Under the pieces are notes generated by a model. That model made no database searches. It was not told where the DNA came from and saw only the letters and a list, made by a program, of their open reading frames with translations. The position numbers and the translations under genes are program-made. DNA of 64,000 bases from JBBROS01 sp965213855 (GTDB lineage Bacteria; Pseudomonadota; Alphaproteobacteria; Acetobacterales; Acetobacteraceae): assembly GCA_965213855.1 (NCBI GenBank), contig CBDCAA010000008.1:868001-932000 (forward strand), written 5' to 3'. This document shows, one piece after another, positions 52,465-60,729 of the stretch. Within the stretch, counting starts at the first letter, position 1. Each line of letters opens with the position of its first letter.

Positions 52465-53996
52465 CGACCAGCCCGCCAGCCACGACCCAGGCCGCCAGCA
52501 TCGAAGCCATCGGCATCGGCAAGCGCTTCGGCGCCTTTACCGCGCTCGACGGCATCGACATGACCGTGCGCCCGGCCACCGTTCACGGCCTGCTCGGCGA
52601 GAACGGCGCCGGCAAGTCCACGCTGGTCAAATGCCTGCTCGGCTACTACCGCGCCGACGCGGGCAGCATCCTCGTCGACGGCCGCGAGGTCACCATGGAC
52701 CGGCCCGCCGACGCCGACGCGCTGGGCCTCGGCATGGTCTATCAGCATTTCACCCTCGTCCCCTCCATGACCGTCGCCGAGAACCTCGTCATCGCCCGCG
52801 GCCACGTCCCCGCCGTCATCGACTGGAAGCGCGAACGCCCCGCGCTGGACGCGTTCCTCGCCACCATGCCGTTCCGCGTCCGCATGGACGCCACCGTCGG
52901 CAGCCTTTCGGCCGGCGAGCGCCAGAAGACCGAGATCATCAAGCAGCTCTATCTCCGCCGCCGCGTCCTCGTGCTCGATGAGCCCACCTCCGTCCTCACC
53001 CCCCAGGAAGCCGACGAGATGCTCGGCCTCATGCAGGGCCTCGCCCACTCCGGCGCCGTCACCGTCATCATCATCACCCACAAGCTCGGCGACGTGATGC
53101 GCTTCACCGACGAGGTGACCGTGCTGCGCCGCGGCCACCTGGCCGGCCGTGGCGCGACCGTCGATCTCGGCCCGGCCGACCTCACCGCCATGATGATCGG
53201 CGAGCCGCACGCCCCCGCCCGCCCGGAACGCCTGGGCGCCGCCGCCCGCCGCGTGCGCCTTGCCGTCCAGGGCCTCCGCACCCCACCCGACGTCGGCCGT
53301 CCCGGCCTCGATATCGCCGCACTCGACGTCCACGACCACGAGATCGTCGGCGTCGCCGGCGTGTCCGGCAACGGCCAAGCGACCCTTCTCGAAGTCCTCG
53401 GCGGCCAGCGCCCCGCCAGCGCCGGCACCGTCGCCGTCGACGGCGCCCAATATGGCGCCACCCGGCGGGAGTCCCAGGCCCGCCACGTCCGCGTGCTGCC
53501 CGAAGAGCCTCTCCGCAACGGCTGCGTGCCCACCATGTCGGTCACCGATAACCTGAACCTCCGCCAGTTCGACCGTACGCCGACCGGGCCGCGCAGCTGG
53601 CTCAACGCCGCCGACATGCGCCGCCGGGCGCTCGCCATGGTCGGCGCCTACGGCATCCGTGCCCCCTCCACCGACGCCCCGATCGGCGTGCTCTCCGGCG
53701 GCAACGTCCAGCGCTGCGTGCTCGCCCGCGAGCTCGACGGCGACGTCGCCCTGCTCATCGTCGCCAATCCCTGCTTCGGCCTCGACGTGAAGGCCGTCGC
53801 CGAGGTCCGCGCCCGCCTTATGGCCGCCCGCAACGCCGGCACCGCCATCCTGCTCATCAGCGAAGACCTCGACGAAATCCTCGAACTCGCCGACCGCATC
53901 GTCGTCATGCGCCACGGCGCCATCGTCCACGAGTGCCCCGCCGCAGGCGCCGACCCGAAGGCCATCGGCGCCCACATGCTCGACGCCGCCGCGTGA
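52461..53996 (+). CDS. ABC transporter ATPase with two nucleotide-binding domains
   Basis: This 511-aa protein powers the BMP-type importer and contains two ABC domains. The first has Walker A LLGENGAGKSTLVK, signature GSLSAGERQKTEIIKQL and Walker B VLVLDEPTSVLTPQE. The second is degenerate, as in the RbsA/YufO group: GVSGNGQATLLEVLG in place of Walker A, GVLSGGNVQRCVLAREL and LLIVANPCFGLDV. The loss of Lys/Ser-Thr in the second P-loop is normal in such proteins. It is coupled to the formamidase by ATGA and to the downstream hydrolase by GTGA. Confidence 0.94.
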   Translation: MTTSPPATTQAASIEAIGIGKRFGAFTALDGIDMTVRPATVHGLLGENGAGKSTLVKCLLGYYRADAGSILVDGREVTMDRPADADALGLGMVYQHFTLVPSMTVAENLVIARGHVPAVIDWKRERPALDAFLATMPFRVRMDATVGSLSAGERQKTEIIKQLYLRRRVLVLDEPTSVLTPQEADEMLGLMQGLAHSGAVTVIIITHKLGDVMRFTDEVTVLRRGHLAGRGATVDLGPADLTAMMIGEPHAPARPERLGAAARRVRLAVQGLRTPPDVGRPGLDIAALDVHDHEIVGVAGVSGNGQATLLEVLGGQRPASAGTVAVDGAQYGATRRESQARHVRVLPEEPLRNGCVPTMSVTDNLNLRQFDRTPTGPRSWLNAADMRRRALAMVGAYGIRAPSTDAPIGVLSGGNVQRCVLARELDGDVALLIVANPCFGLDVKAVAEVRARLMAARNAGTAILLISEDLDEILELADRIVVMRHGAIVHECPAAGADPKAIGAHMLDAAA

Positions 53997-54658
53997 ACGT
54001 CCCGAATGCCCGCCCCGGCCCCTTCGCGTTCGACCGCGCGCATGTCGCCGTCATCATGATCGACATGCAGCGCGACTTCCTCGAGCCGGGCGGCTTCGGC
54101 GCCTCCCTCGGCAACGATGTCTCGCTTCTGGCCCCCGCCGTCGCCGCCGCCGCCCGCCTCCTCGCCGCCGCCCGCGCCGCGGGTCTCATGGTCGTCCATA
54201 CCCGGGAATGTCATGCGCCCGACCTGTCGGATTGCCCACCCGCCAAGCTCGGTCGTGGCGCACCGGGCCTGCGCATCGGCGACCCCGGCCCCATGGGCCG
54301 CATCCTCGTGCGCGGCGAACCCGGCGCCGACATCGTCGCCAGCCTCGCCCCCCGCCCTGGCGAAACCGTCATCGACAAGCCCGGCAAGGGCGCCTTCTAC
54401 GCCACCAAGCTGCAGGACACGCTGCAGGCCGCCGGCATCACCCACCTGCTGTTCGGCGGCGTCACGACCGAGGTCTGCGTCCAGTCCACCATGCGCGAGG
54501 CCAACGACCGCGGCTATTCCTGCCTATTGGTCGAGGACGCGACCGACAGCTACTTCCCAGCCTTCAAGGCGGCCGTGCTCGACATGGTCCGCGCCCAAGG
54601 CGCCATCGTCGGCTGGACCGCCCGCGCCGCCGAGATCGAGGCAGCGCTCCAGGGCTGA
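53993..54658 (+). CDS. Isochorismatase-like cysteine hydrolase (biuret hydrolase-like)
   Basis: This 221-aa cytoplasmic hydrolase has the catalytic triad of the superfamily: D24 (IMIDMQRDF), K129 (VIDKPGKGAFYAT) and C162 (TTEVCVQST). The blocks GGFGASLGNDVSLL, HTRECHAPDLSDCPPAK and RIGDPGPMGRILVRGE resemble proteins annotated as biuret amidohydrolase rather than nicotinamidase or isochorismatase. It therefore probably cleaves an amide or ureide. Translation begins with GTG 53993, overlapping the ATPase stop. Being last in the operon with formamidase and transporter, it likely acts on the imported compound. Confidence 0.85.
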   Translation: MNVPNARPGPFAFDRAHVAVIMIDMQRDFLEPGGFGASLGNDVSLLAPAVAAAARLLAAARAAGLMVVHTRECHAPDLSDCPPAKLGRGAPGLRIGDPGPMGRILVRGEPGADIVASLAPRPGETVIDKPGKGAFYATKLQDTLQAAGITHLLFGGVTTEVCVQSTMREANDRGYSCLLVEDATDSYFPAFKAAVLDMVRAQGAIVGWTARAAEIEAALQG

Positions 54659-54694
54659 AACGCCCTTGCGCCGATCCGGCCCGCCGGGCAAGCG

Positions 54695-55510
54695 ATGCCG
54701 ATGGACACACCGCCCTCCGCAACCGCCGCCGCGCTCGAGACCGACCGCCTGATCGCCCTCATGGCCGCGCTGCGCGACCCCGCCGCCGGCTGCCCGTGGG
54801 ACCAGGTGCAGACCTTCGACACCATCGCCCCCTACACCATCGAGGAAGCCTACGAGGTCGCCGACGCGATCGCCCGGCGTGACATGGTGGCGCTGCCGGA
54901 CGAACTCGGCGATCTGCTGTTCCAGGTCGTCTATCACGCCCGCATGGCCGAGGAGGCCGGGCTGTTCGCCTTCGCCGACGTCGCGCGCGCGATCACCGAT
55001 AAGATGATCCGCCGCCACCCCCACATCTTCGCCAACGCCGGGCCCGGCCCCGGCGGCTGGGAAGCGCGGAAACAGGAAGAACGCCGCCAGCGCAACGAGC
55101 ACGGTGCCCTCGCTGGCATTCCGGTCGGCCTTCCCGCCCTCACCCGCGCCCTGAAGCTCACCCAACGCGCCGCCCGCGTCGGCTTCGACTGGCCGGGCCC
55201 CCCGCAGGTCATCGAGAAACTCGAGGAGGAGATCGCCGAGGTGCGCGCCGAACTTTCCACAGCCGACCCAGCCCGCCTCGCCGATGAGGTCGGCGACCTG
55301 CTCTTCGTCGCCGCCAATCTCGCCCGCTCCCTCGGCCTCGACCCCGAAGCCTGCCTTCGCCAAGCCAACGACAAGTTCGCCCGCCGCTTTGAAGGCGTCG
55401 AACGACGCCTGGCCGCCCGTGGCCTCGCTCCCGCCGATGCAGACCTGGCCGCCATGGAAGCCGAATGGGCCGCGGTCAAGGCCGCCGAGCGCGGGACCGG
55501 GCCGGCGTGA
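54695..55510 (+). CDS. mazG: Nucleoside triphosphate pyrophosphohydrolase MazG
   Basis: This 271-aa tandem-MazG protein hydrolyses NTPs and dNTPs to monophosphates and pyrophosphate as house-cleaning. The N-terminal domain has LMAALRDPAAGCPWDQVQTFDTIAPYTIEEAYEVADAI and LPDELGDLLFQVVYHARMAEEAG, with the EExxD/E metal motif. The second has RVGFDWPGPPQVIEKLEEEIAEVRAEL and LADEVGDLLFVAANLARSLG. It starts 36 bp after the hydrolase gene and is probably a separate housekeeping gene. Confidence 0.95.
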   Translation: MPMDTPPSATAAALETDRLIALMAALRDPAAGCPWDQVQTFDTIAPYTIEEAYEVADAIARRDMVALPDELGDLLFQVVYHARMAEEAGLFAFADVARAITDKMIRRHPHIFANAGPGPGGWEARKQEERRQRNEHGALAGIPVGLPALTRALKLTQRAARVGFDWPGPPQVIEKLEEEIAEVRAELSTADPARLADEVGDLLFVAANLARSLGLDPEACLRQANDKFARRFEGVERRLAARGLAPADADLAAMEAEWAAVKAAERGTGPA

Positions 55511-55527
55511 CGATCTGGCGGACCAGC

Positions 55528-55569
55528 TTGACAGCGCAACGTGTGGGCTGGTAGGAATACGGAATTCCG
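55528..55569 (+). promoter_or_regulatory. Promoter with palindromic operator in front of the GntR regulator
   Basis: A perfect -35 hexamer TTGACA (55528-55533) is followed after 18 bp by a weak -10 (TAGGAA), and then by the perfect 10-bp palindrome CGGAATTCCG at 55560-55569. This suits binding by the FCD-type GntR protein encoded 15 bp downstream, giving autoregulation and control of the catabolic operon. Confidence 0.6.
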
Positions 55570-55584
55570 AATGCTGGTGAGATT

Positions 55585-56271
55585 ATGGAGCCGGTTGCCG
55601 AATCGCCCGTTCTGGTGGACCAAGTCTACCGCCGCCTACTCGGCGCGATAACGGACCGCACGCTCCGGCCTGGCCAGCGGATCCTGCAAGCCGAGCTGGC
55701 CACGACGCTTGGCGTGTCCCGCCAGCCGGTCAGCCACGCCTTGCAGTTGCTTAAGCATCAGGGCCTGTTGCAGGACGTCGGCCGGAAGGGTCTGCAGGTC
55801 GTCCCGGTCGATGCTCGCCGGATCCGGCAACTCTACGACGTGCGCGCCGCGCTCGACGGTCTTGCCGCGCGCTTGGCGGCCGAACGGGTCGCGGGCGACA
55901 GCGCCGCATCGGCCGAGATCGCGGACCTGCAGGACGCGGCTGGTGCGGGCGCACGTCTGGCACCCTGCCCGACCCTGGCGCAGCTGGTCCAGGCCGACGT
56001 CGCATTCCACCAGGCCATCTATGCCTTGTCCGGCAACCCGGTCCTGCCCGAGATGCTGGCCGCGCAATGGCCGCACCTCCGCCGTTCGATGGGCACCGTG
56101 CTCGAGATCGACCGCTACCGCGACCGCGCCTGGGCCGAGCACGCCGAGATCGCCCGCCTCATCCTGGCCGGCGATCCCGCGGCCGCCGCCGCCGCCGCCA
56201 AGCATGCCGAGGCCGCCGGCCGCGAGACCGAGCTCCGCTTGACAGGGCCGGACGCGAACATCGCCGGCTGA
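55585..56271 (+). CDS. GntR-family transcriptional regulator (FCD subfamily)
   Basis: This 228-aa regulator has an N-terminal winged helix-turn-helix (VYRRLLGAITDRTLRPGQRILQAELATTLGVSRQPVSHALQLLKHQGLLQ) and a C-terminal all-helical FCD ligand domain with the metal-binding type residues D/H in QADVAFHQAIYALSGNP and RAWAEHAEIARLILAGD. It is the first gene of the plus-strand catabolic operon, 36 bp before the PhyH gene, and probably senses an organic acid produced in that pathway. Confidence 0.92.
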   Translation: MEPVAESPVLVDQVYRRLLGAITDRTLRPGQRILQAELATTLGVSRQPVSHALQLLKHQGLLQDVGRKGLQVVPVDARRIRQLYDVRAALDGLAARLAAERVAGDSAASAEIADLQDAAGAGARLAPCPTLAQLVQADVAFHQAIYALSGNPVLPEMLAAQWPHLRRSMGTVLEIDRYRDRAWAEHAEIARLILAGDPAAAAAAAKHAEAAGRETELRLTGPDANIAG

Positions 56272-56307
56272 ACCGGGGCATCGACCCCAAACCCGAGGAG
56301 ACGGACC

Positions 56308-57108
56308 ATGAAGCTCACCGACGCCCAGATGCAGCAGTTCGAGGACGAGGGCTACTTCTTCATCCCCGAGGCGTTCTCGCCCGAGGAGGTCGCGCTCATG
56401 CGCAACGCCGCCCTCGACATTTTCAGCCACCCGCGCCAGGAAATCTGGCTGGAAAAGAGCGGCGCGCCCCGCACCGCCTTCGCCTGCCACACCTACAACG
56501 ACGTCTTCGACATCCTCTCCCGCCACCCCCGCCTGGTCGAGCCGGTGCAGCAGGTCTTTGGCGAGCCCTGCTACGTCCACCAGTTCAAGGTGAACGCCAA
56601 GTCCGCCTTCTCCGGCGACGTCTGGCAGTGGCACCAGGACTACGGCACCTGGGTGAACGACGACGGCATGCCGGAACCGCGGGCGATGAACATCTCCGTC
56701 TTCCTCGATGACGTGCTGCCGATCAACGGCCCGCTCATGCTGGTGCCGCGCTCGCACAAGTCTGGCGTGATCGAGGCCGGGCACGACACCTCCACCACCG
56801 CCTATCCGCTCTGGACGCTCGACAACGATCGCGTGGCGAGCCTCGTCGAGAAGGGCGGCATCGTCGCCCCCACCGGCAAGGCCGGCGGCCTGCTGATGTT
56901 CAGCGGCAACCTGGTCCATGGCTCGGCCGGCAACATCACCCCCTACCCCCGCAAGATCGTCTATCTCACGCTGTCGGCCGTCTCGAACCAGATCCGCAAG
57001 CCGACCCGGCCCGAGTGGATCGCCCATCGCGACTTCACGCCCATCGTCCCCCTCCCGGACGATGCGCTGACGGCCTACGCGCACGGCCAGAGGATCGCGG
57101 CCGAGTAG
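56308..57108 (+). CDS. Phytanoyl-CoA dioxygenase (PhyH) family oxygenase
   Basis: This 266-aa Fe(II)/2-oxoglutarate-dependent hydroxylase has the facial triad H109-x-D111 (WQWHQDYGTW) and H204 (NLVHGSAGN), followed by an Arg in TPYPRK that would bind 2-oxoglutarate. Other segments are FEDEGYFFIPEAFSPEEVALMRN and MNISVFLDDVLPINGPLMLVPRSHK. The substrate is not known; relatives hydroxylate acyl-CoAs, ectoine, amino acids, phosphonates and quaternary amines. It follows GAGGAG and sits next to an SDR. Confidence 0.9.
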   Translation: MKLTDAQMQQFEDEGYFFIPEAFSPEEVALMRNAALDIFSHPRQEIWLEKSGAPRTAFACHTYNDVFDILSRHPRLVEPVQQVFGEPCYVHQFKVNAKSAFSGDVWQWHQDYGTWVNDDGMPEPRAMNISVFLDDVLPINGPLMLVPRSHKSGVIEAGHDTSTTAYPLWTLDNDRVASLVEKGGIVAPTGKAGGLLMFSGNLVHGSAGNITPYPRKIVYLTLSAVSNQIRKPTRPEWIAHRDFTPIVPLPDDALTAYAHGQRIAAE

Positions 57109-57113
57109 CCGTC

Positions 57114-57911
57114 ATGCCCGGGCGCATGGCCGGAAAGGTCGTGCTCGTCACCGGGGCCGGCTCGTCCGGCCCCGGCTGGGGGAACGGCAAGGCGGCCGCG
57201 GTGCTCTATGCCCGCGAGGGCGCCCAGGTGTTCGCCGTCGACCGCCGGATCGAGGCTGCCGCCGAGACCGGGACCATCATCGAGGGTGAAGGCGGCCATT
57301 GCGCCACCTTCGCCGCCGACGTCGCGCATTCGGACCAGGTCGCGGACATGGTCGCGTCCTGCGTCGCCGCCTTCGGCCGGGTCGACGTGCTGCACAACAA
57401 CGTCGGCATCGCCGAAACCGGCGGCCCGGTCGAAGCGTCGGAGGAGAGCTGGAACCGCGTCATCGCCGTGAACCAGACCAGCGTGTTCCTCACCTGCAAG
57501 CATGCTCTGCCGCATATGATCGCACAGGGTGCCGGCGCGATCGTAACGATCGGCTCGGTCGCTTCGATGCGCTGGATCGGCTTCCCCTATGCCGCCTACA
57601 CCGCGTCGAAGGCGGCCGTTACGGCGTTGATGCAGAACATCGCCGCCCAGTACGCCGGGCAGGGTATCCGGGCCAACTGCGTCCTGCCCGGGCTGATGGA
57701 CACGCCGATGATCCGCGAGCCGCTCGCCGCGGCCTATGGCGGCGACGTCGACACCATGCTCGCCACCCGGCACCGCCAATCGCCGACGGGACGGATGGGC
57801 AGCGGCTGGGACACGGCCTACGCCGCCCTGTTCCTGGCATCGGACGAGGCCCGCTACATTACCGGCGCCCAACTGGTCGTGGACGGTGGTTTGACCTTGC
57901 GCTGCGCCTGA
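57114..57911 (+). CDS. Short-chain dehydrogenase/reductase
   Basis: This 265-aa SDR has VVLVTGAGSSGPGWGNGKAAAVLYAREGA, in which the usual TGxxxGIG loop carries an insert (SSGPGWGNG). VLHNNVGIAETGG replaces NNAG. The catalytic residues are Ser in TIGSVASMRWIGFPYAAYTASKAAV (YxxxK) and the C-terminal GAQLVVDGGLTL is standard. The variant cofactor loop GSSGPGWGNG is found in a distinct SDR group. It begins 5 bp after the PhyH stop and probably oxidises the hydroxylated product. Confidence 0.9.
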   Translation: MPGRMAGKVVLVTGAGSSGPGWGNGKAAAVLYAREGAQVFAVDRRIEAAAETGTIIEGEGGHCATFAADVAHSDQVADMVASCVAAFGRVDVLHNNVGIAETGGPVEASEESWNRVIAVNQTSVFLTCKHALPHMIAQGAGAIVTIGSVASMRWIGFPYAAYTASKAAVTALMQNIAAQYAGQGIRANCVLPGLMDTPMIREPLAAAYGGDVDTMLATRHRQSPTGRMGSGWDTAYAALFLASDEARYITGAQLVVDGGLTLRCA

Positions 57912-57973
57912 GGCGACAGTGCGCCATCGACACGAAGGCCGGCATGGTCCGCTCAGAACCTAGGGGAAACAGG

Positions 57974-58984
57974 ATGACCGTCTCACGAAGGCTCTTCACC
58001 GGCGGCGCGGCCAGCGCGGCAACACTTGCCAGCCTGCCGAGCGCCCGCGCCCAAGCCCCGACCTTCAAGCTCAAGTTCGGCGCCGACGTGCCCGACAGCC
58101 ATCCCGTGACGATCCGGATGCGCGAAGCCTCAGCCCGCATCCTGGCCGAGACCGGTGGCGCCGTGCGGATCGACGTGTTCCCCAACAACCAGCTCGGCTC
58201 GGACACCGACATGCTGAGCCAGGTCCGCTCCGGCGGGCTCGAGCTCATGCTCGCCCCCGGCAACGTGCTCGCCACCCTGATCCCGGCGAGCGCGCTCAAC
58301 AGCGTCGGCTTCGCGCTCACGGACTATCCCACCGTCTGGAAGGCGATGGACGGCCCGGTCGGCGCCTATATCCGCGAGCAAATCGGCAAGGCCGGCCTGG
58401 TCGTCATGGACCGGGTCTGGGACAACGGCTTCCGCCAGATCACGACCCGGGAGAAGCCGATCCGTACCCCGGACGATCTGCGCGAGATGAAGATGCGCGT
58501 GCCCGTCAGTCCCATCCTGATCTCGCTGTTCAAGGATCTCGGTGCCGCCCCGACCGCCATCAACTTCAGCGAACTCTACTCCGCGCTGCAGACCCGGGTC
58601 GTCGATGGCCAGGAGAACGCGCTGGCACTCATTTCGACCGCCAAGCTCTACGAAGTCGTCAAATACGTCGCGCTGACCCGGCACAGCTGGGACGGCTACT
58701 GGATCATCGCCAACCGCCGCGCCTGGGCCTCGATGCCCAAGGACATGGCCGCCATCGCCGCCCGCCACATCGACCAGAGCGCGCTCGACCAGCGGGGCGA
58801 CAGCGCGAAGCTCGAAGACACCCTGCAGGCCGATCTCACCAAGCAGGGCATGATCTTCAACCAGCCCGATACCGCGGCCTTCAAGGAAAAGCTGCAGAAG
58901 GCCGGCTTCTACACAGAGTGGCGCGGAAAGTTCGGCGACGACGCCTGGAGCAAGCTCGAAGCCGTCACCGGCGCCTTGGCCTGA
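57974..58984 (+). CDS. TRAP transporter substrate-binding protein (DctP type)
   Basis: This 336-aa periplasmic protein has a Tat-type leader (TVSRRLFTGGAASAATLASLPSARAQA) and DctP features: KLKFGADVPDSHPVTIRMREASARI, GAVRIDVFPNNQLGSDTDMLSQVRSGGLELMLAP, and the carboxylate-binding Arg in DLREMKMRVP. The C-terminal portion (NFSELYSALQTRVVDGQENALALI) is also typical. These proteins bind organic acids. The DctQ and DctM membrane subunits are absent from the window. Confidence 0.92.
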   Translation: MTVSRRLFTGGAASAATLASLPSARAQAPTFKLKFGADVPDSHPVTIRMREASARILAETGGAVRIDVFPNNQLGSDTDMLSQVRSGGLELMLAPGNVLATLIPASALNSVGFALTDYPTVWKAMDGPVGAYIREQIGKAGLVVMDRVWDNGFRQITTREKPIRTPDDLREMKMRVPVSPILISLFKDLGAAPTAINFSELYSALQTRVVDGQENALALISTAKLYEVVKYVALTRHSWDGYWIIANRRAWASMPKDMAAIAARHIDQSALDQRGDSAKLEDTLQADLTKQGMIFNQPDTAAFKEKLQKAGFYTEWRGKFGDDAWSKLEAVTGALA

Positions 58985-58994
58985 GGAGGACACC

Positions 58995-59810
58995 ATGCTC
59001 GATGCGGCCGAACAGAGGATTTCGCTGTACCAGCCGGAACAGCCCGGCCTGATCTTCCCCGAGACGCCTACCTTCGCCTCGTTCGCCGACGAGCGCGAGT
59101 ATCGCAAGCGGCACCTGGTCGCCGCCACTCGCGCCTTCGCCATGCATGGCTTCGATTACGGCTTTGCCGGGCACTTGACGGTGCGCGATCCTGAGCTGCC
59201 GGAGCTGTACTGGACCAACCCGATGTGCGTCCACTTCTCCCAGGTGCGCCTGTCGAACCTGGTGCTCGCCGACCACGCGGGCCGGGTGGTCGAGGGGCGG
59301 CACGCCATCAACCGCGCCGGCTTCGTCCTGCACGCCGCCGTGCACGAGATGCACCCGGACGTCATGGCGATGTGCCACGCCCACACGACATACGGCACGG
59401 CCTGGTGCTCGACCGGACGGCCGCTCTCGATGCTGAGCCAGGACGCGGCCTGCTTCTACGGGTGCCATGCCGTGATCGGCGCATCGGCCGGGGCCGTGGC
59501 CGTCGAACGCGAGAGCGGCAGCTCCGTCGCCGCGCAGTTCGGGGCCAACCGGGCGATCCTGCACCAGAACCACGGCTTGTTGACCGCGAGCCGGCATAGC
59601 ATCGACGACGCCGCATTCTGGTTCATCGCGCTCGAACGCTGCTGCCAGGTGCAGCTCCAGGTCGAGGCCTCCGGCATCAGCCCGCAGCTTCTGTCCGACA
59701 AGACCGCCCAATACAGCCGCGAGCACGTCGGCAGCGACTACATCGGTTGGCTGCACTTCCAGACGCTCTACAGCCACCTCGCCACAACCCAGCCCGATAT
59801 GTTCGAGTGA
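58995..59810 (+). CDS. Class II aldolase/adducin-type protein
   Basis: This 271-aa protein belongs to the L-fuculose-phosphate aldolase/ribulose-5-P epimerase-like zinc fold. Zinc ligands are probably in MCHAHTTYGTA and LHQNHGLLTA, with ERCCQVQLQVEASG after them. The N-terminus FAMHGFDYGFAGHLTVRDPELPELYWTNPM and INRAGFVLHAAVHEMHPDV match the adducin-like branch. GAGGAGG precedes the ATG. It overlaps the next lyase gene by GTGA, so the two act in sequence or on the same compound. Confidence 0.9.
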   Translation: MLDAAEQRISLYQPEQPGLIFPETPTFASFADEREYRKRHLVAATRAFAMHGFDYGFAGHLTVRDPELPELYWTNPMCVHFSQVRLSNLVLADHAGRVVEGRHAINRAGFVLHAAVHEMHPDVMAMCHAHTTYGTAWCSTGRPLSMLSQDAACFYGCHAVIGASAGAVAVERESGSSVAAQFGANRAILHQNHGLLTASRHSIDDAAFWFIALERCCQVQLQVEASGISPQLLSDKTAQYSREHVGSDYIGWLHFQTLYSHLATTQPDMFE

Positions 59811-60628
59811 CCACCGCCGAACGTGCCGAGCGGTTCCGGGCTCTGCACGACCGGGGCTGCTTCGTCATCGCCAACGCCTGGGATGCCGGCAGCGCCCGCA
59901 TCCTGGGCGGGCTCGGTTTCGCCGCCCTTGCGACCACCTCGGCCGGGCTCGCGTTCATGCTGGGCCGGCGGGACGGCCGCGCCTACGTGTCCCGCGCCGA
60001 GGCGCTCGCCAACGCCGCCGACATCGTCGCCGCAACTGAGCTGCCGGTCTCGGCGGACCTCGAGGACGGCTATGGCCCCGACCCGGACGACTGTGCCGCG
60101 ACCGTTCGCCTGGCCGCCGAAGCCGGCCTGTGCGGCTGCACGATCGAGGACACGACTGCCGACCCGGCCTCGCCACTGCACCCCTTCGACGCCGCCGTCG
60201 CCCGCATCCGCGCCGCAGCCCGTGCGGCCCACGATGCCCCGCACCCGTTCGTCCTGACGGCCCGGGCAGAGAACTTCCTGCACGGCAACCCGCACCTCGA
60301 CGACACCATCCGCCGCCTGGTCGCCTTCGCCGAGGCCGGCGCGGACTGCCTCTACGCCCCCGGCCTGCCCTCCATGAACGCTATCCGCCAAGTCGTCGCA
60401 GCCGTCGCGCCCAAACCGGTCAACGTGCTGTCCGGCCCCCGCGACGGCCTGTTGGCGCTGTCCGACCTCGCGTCCGTGGGCGTCCGCCGGGTCAGCGTCG
60501 GCGGCGCGATTGCCCGGGCCGCCTACGGTCAGGTGCTCCAGGCCGGCCGCCTGCTCCAGGCTGGCGACCTTCCCGGCGCGCTGGCCGCCATCCCACCGCA
60601 TGCAGACATCGAAGGCCTGATGCCCTGA
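59807..60628 (+). CDS. Isocitrate lyase/PEP mutase superfamily lyase
   Basis: This 273-aa TIM-barrel enzyme has the magnesium-binding segment LPVSADLEDGYG and the acidic CTIEDTT, with AWDAGSARILGGLGFAALATTSAG at the N-terminus. It belongs to the small PEPM/ICL-like proteins (oxaloacetate decarboxylase, carboxyvinyl-carboxyphosphonate mutase or 2,3-dimethylmalate lyase relatives). The KKCGH catalytic loop of isocitrate lyases is not present, so true isocitrate cleavage is unlikely. Translation starts at GTG 59807, overlapping the aldolase stop. It is the last gene of the operon. Confidence 0.88.
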   Translation: MTTAERAERFRALHDRGCFVIANAWDAGSARILGGLGFAALATTSAGLAFMLGRRDGRAYVSRAEALANAADIVAATELPVSADLEDGYGPDPDDCAATVRLAAEAGLCGCTIEDTTADPASPLHPFDAAVARIRAAARAAHDAPHPFVLTARAENFLHGNPHLDDTIRRLVAFAEAGADCLYAPGLPSMNAIRQVVAAVAPKPVNVLSGPRDGLLALSDLASVGVRRVSVGGAIARAAYGQVLQAGRLLQAGDLPGALAAIPPHADIEGLMP

Positions 60629-60729
60629 CGGCGGCCTGCAGAAGTTCTGTCAGCGAACGCTTCAGCTCTCGTCGCAAAGCGCAAAAACTTAAATCACTCA
60701 GCACCGCCAGGCATGTCCCGCACGAGTTG

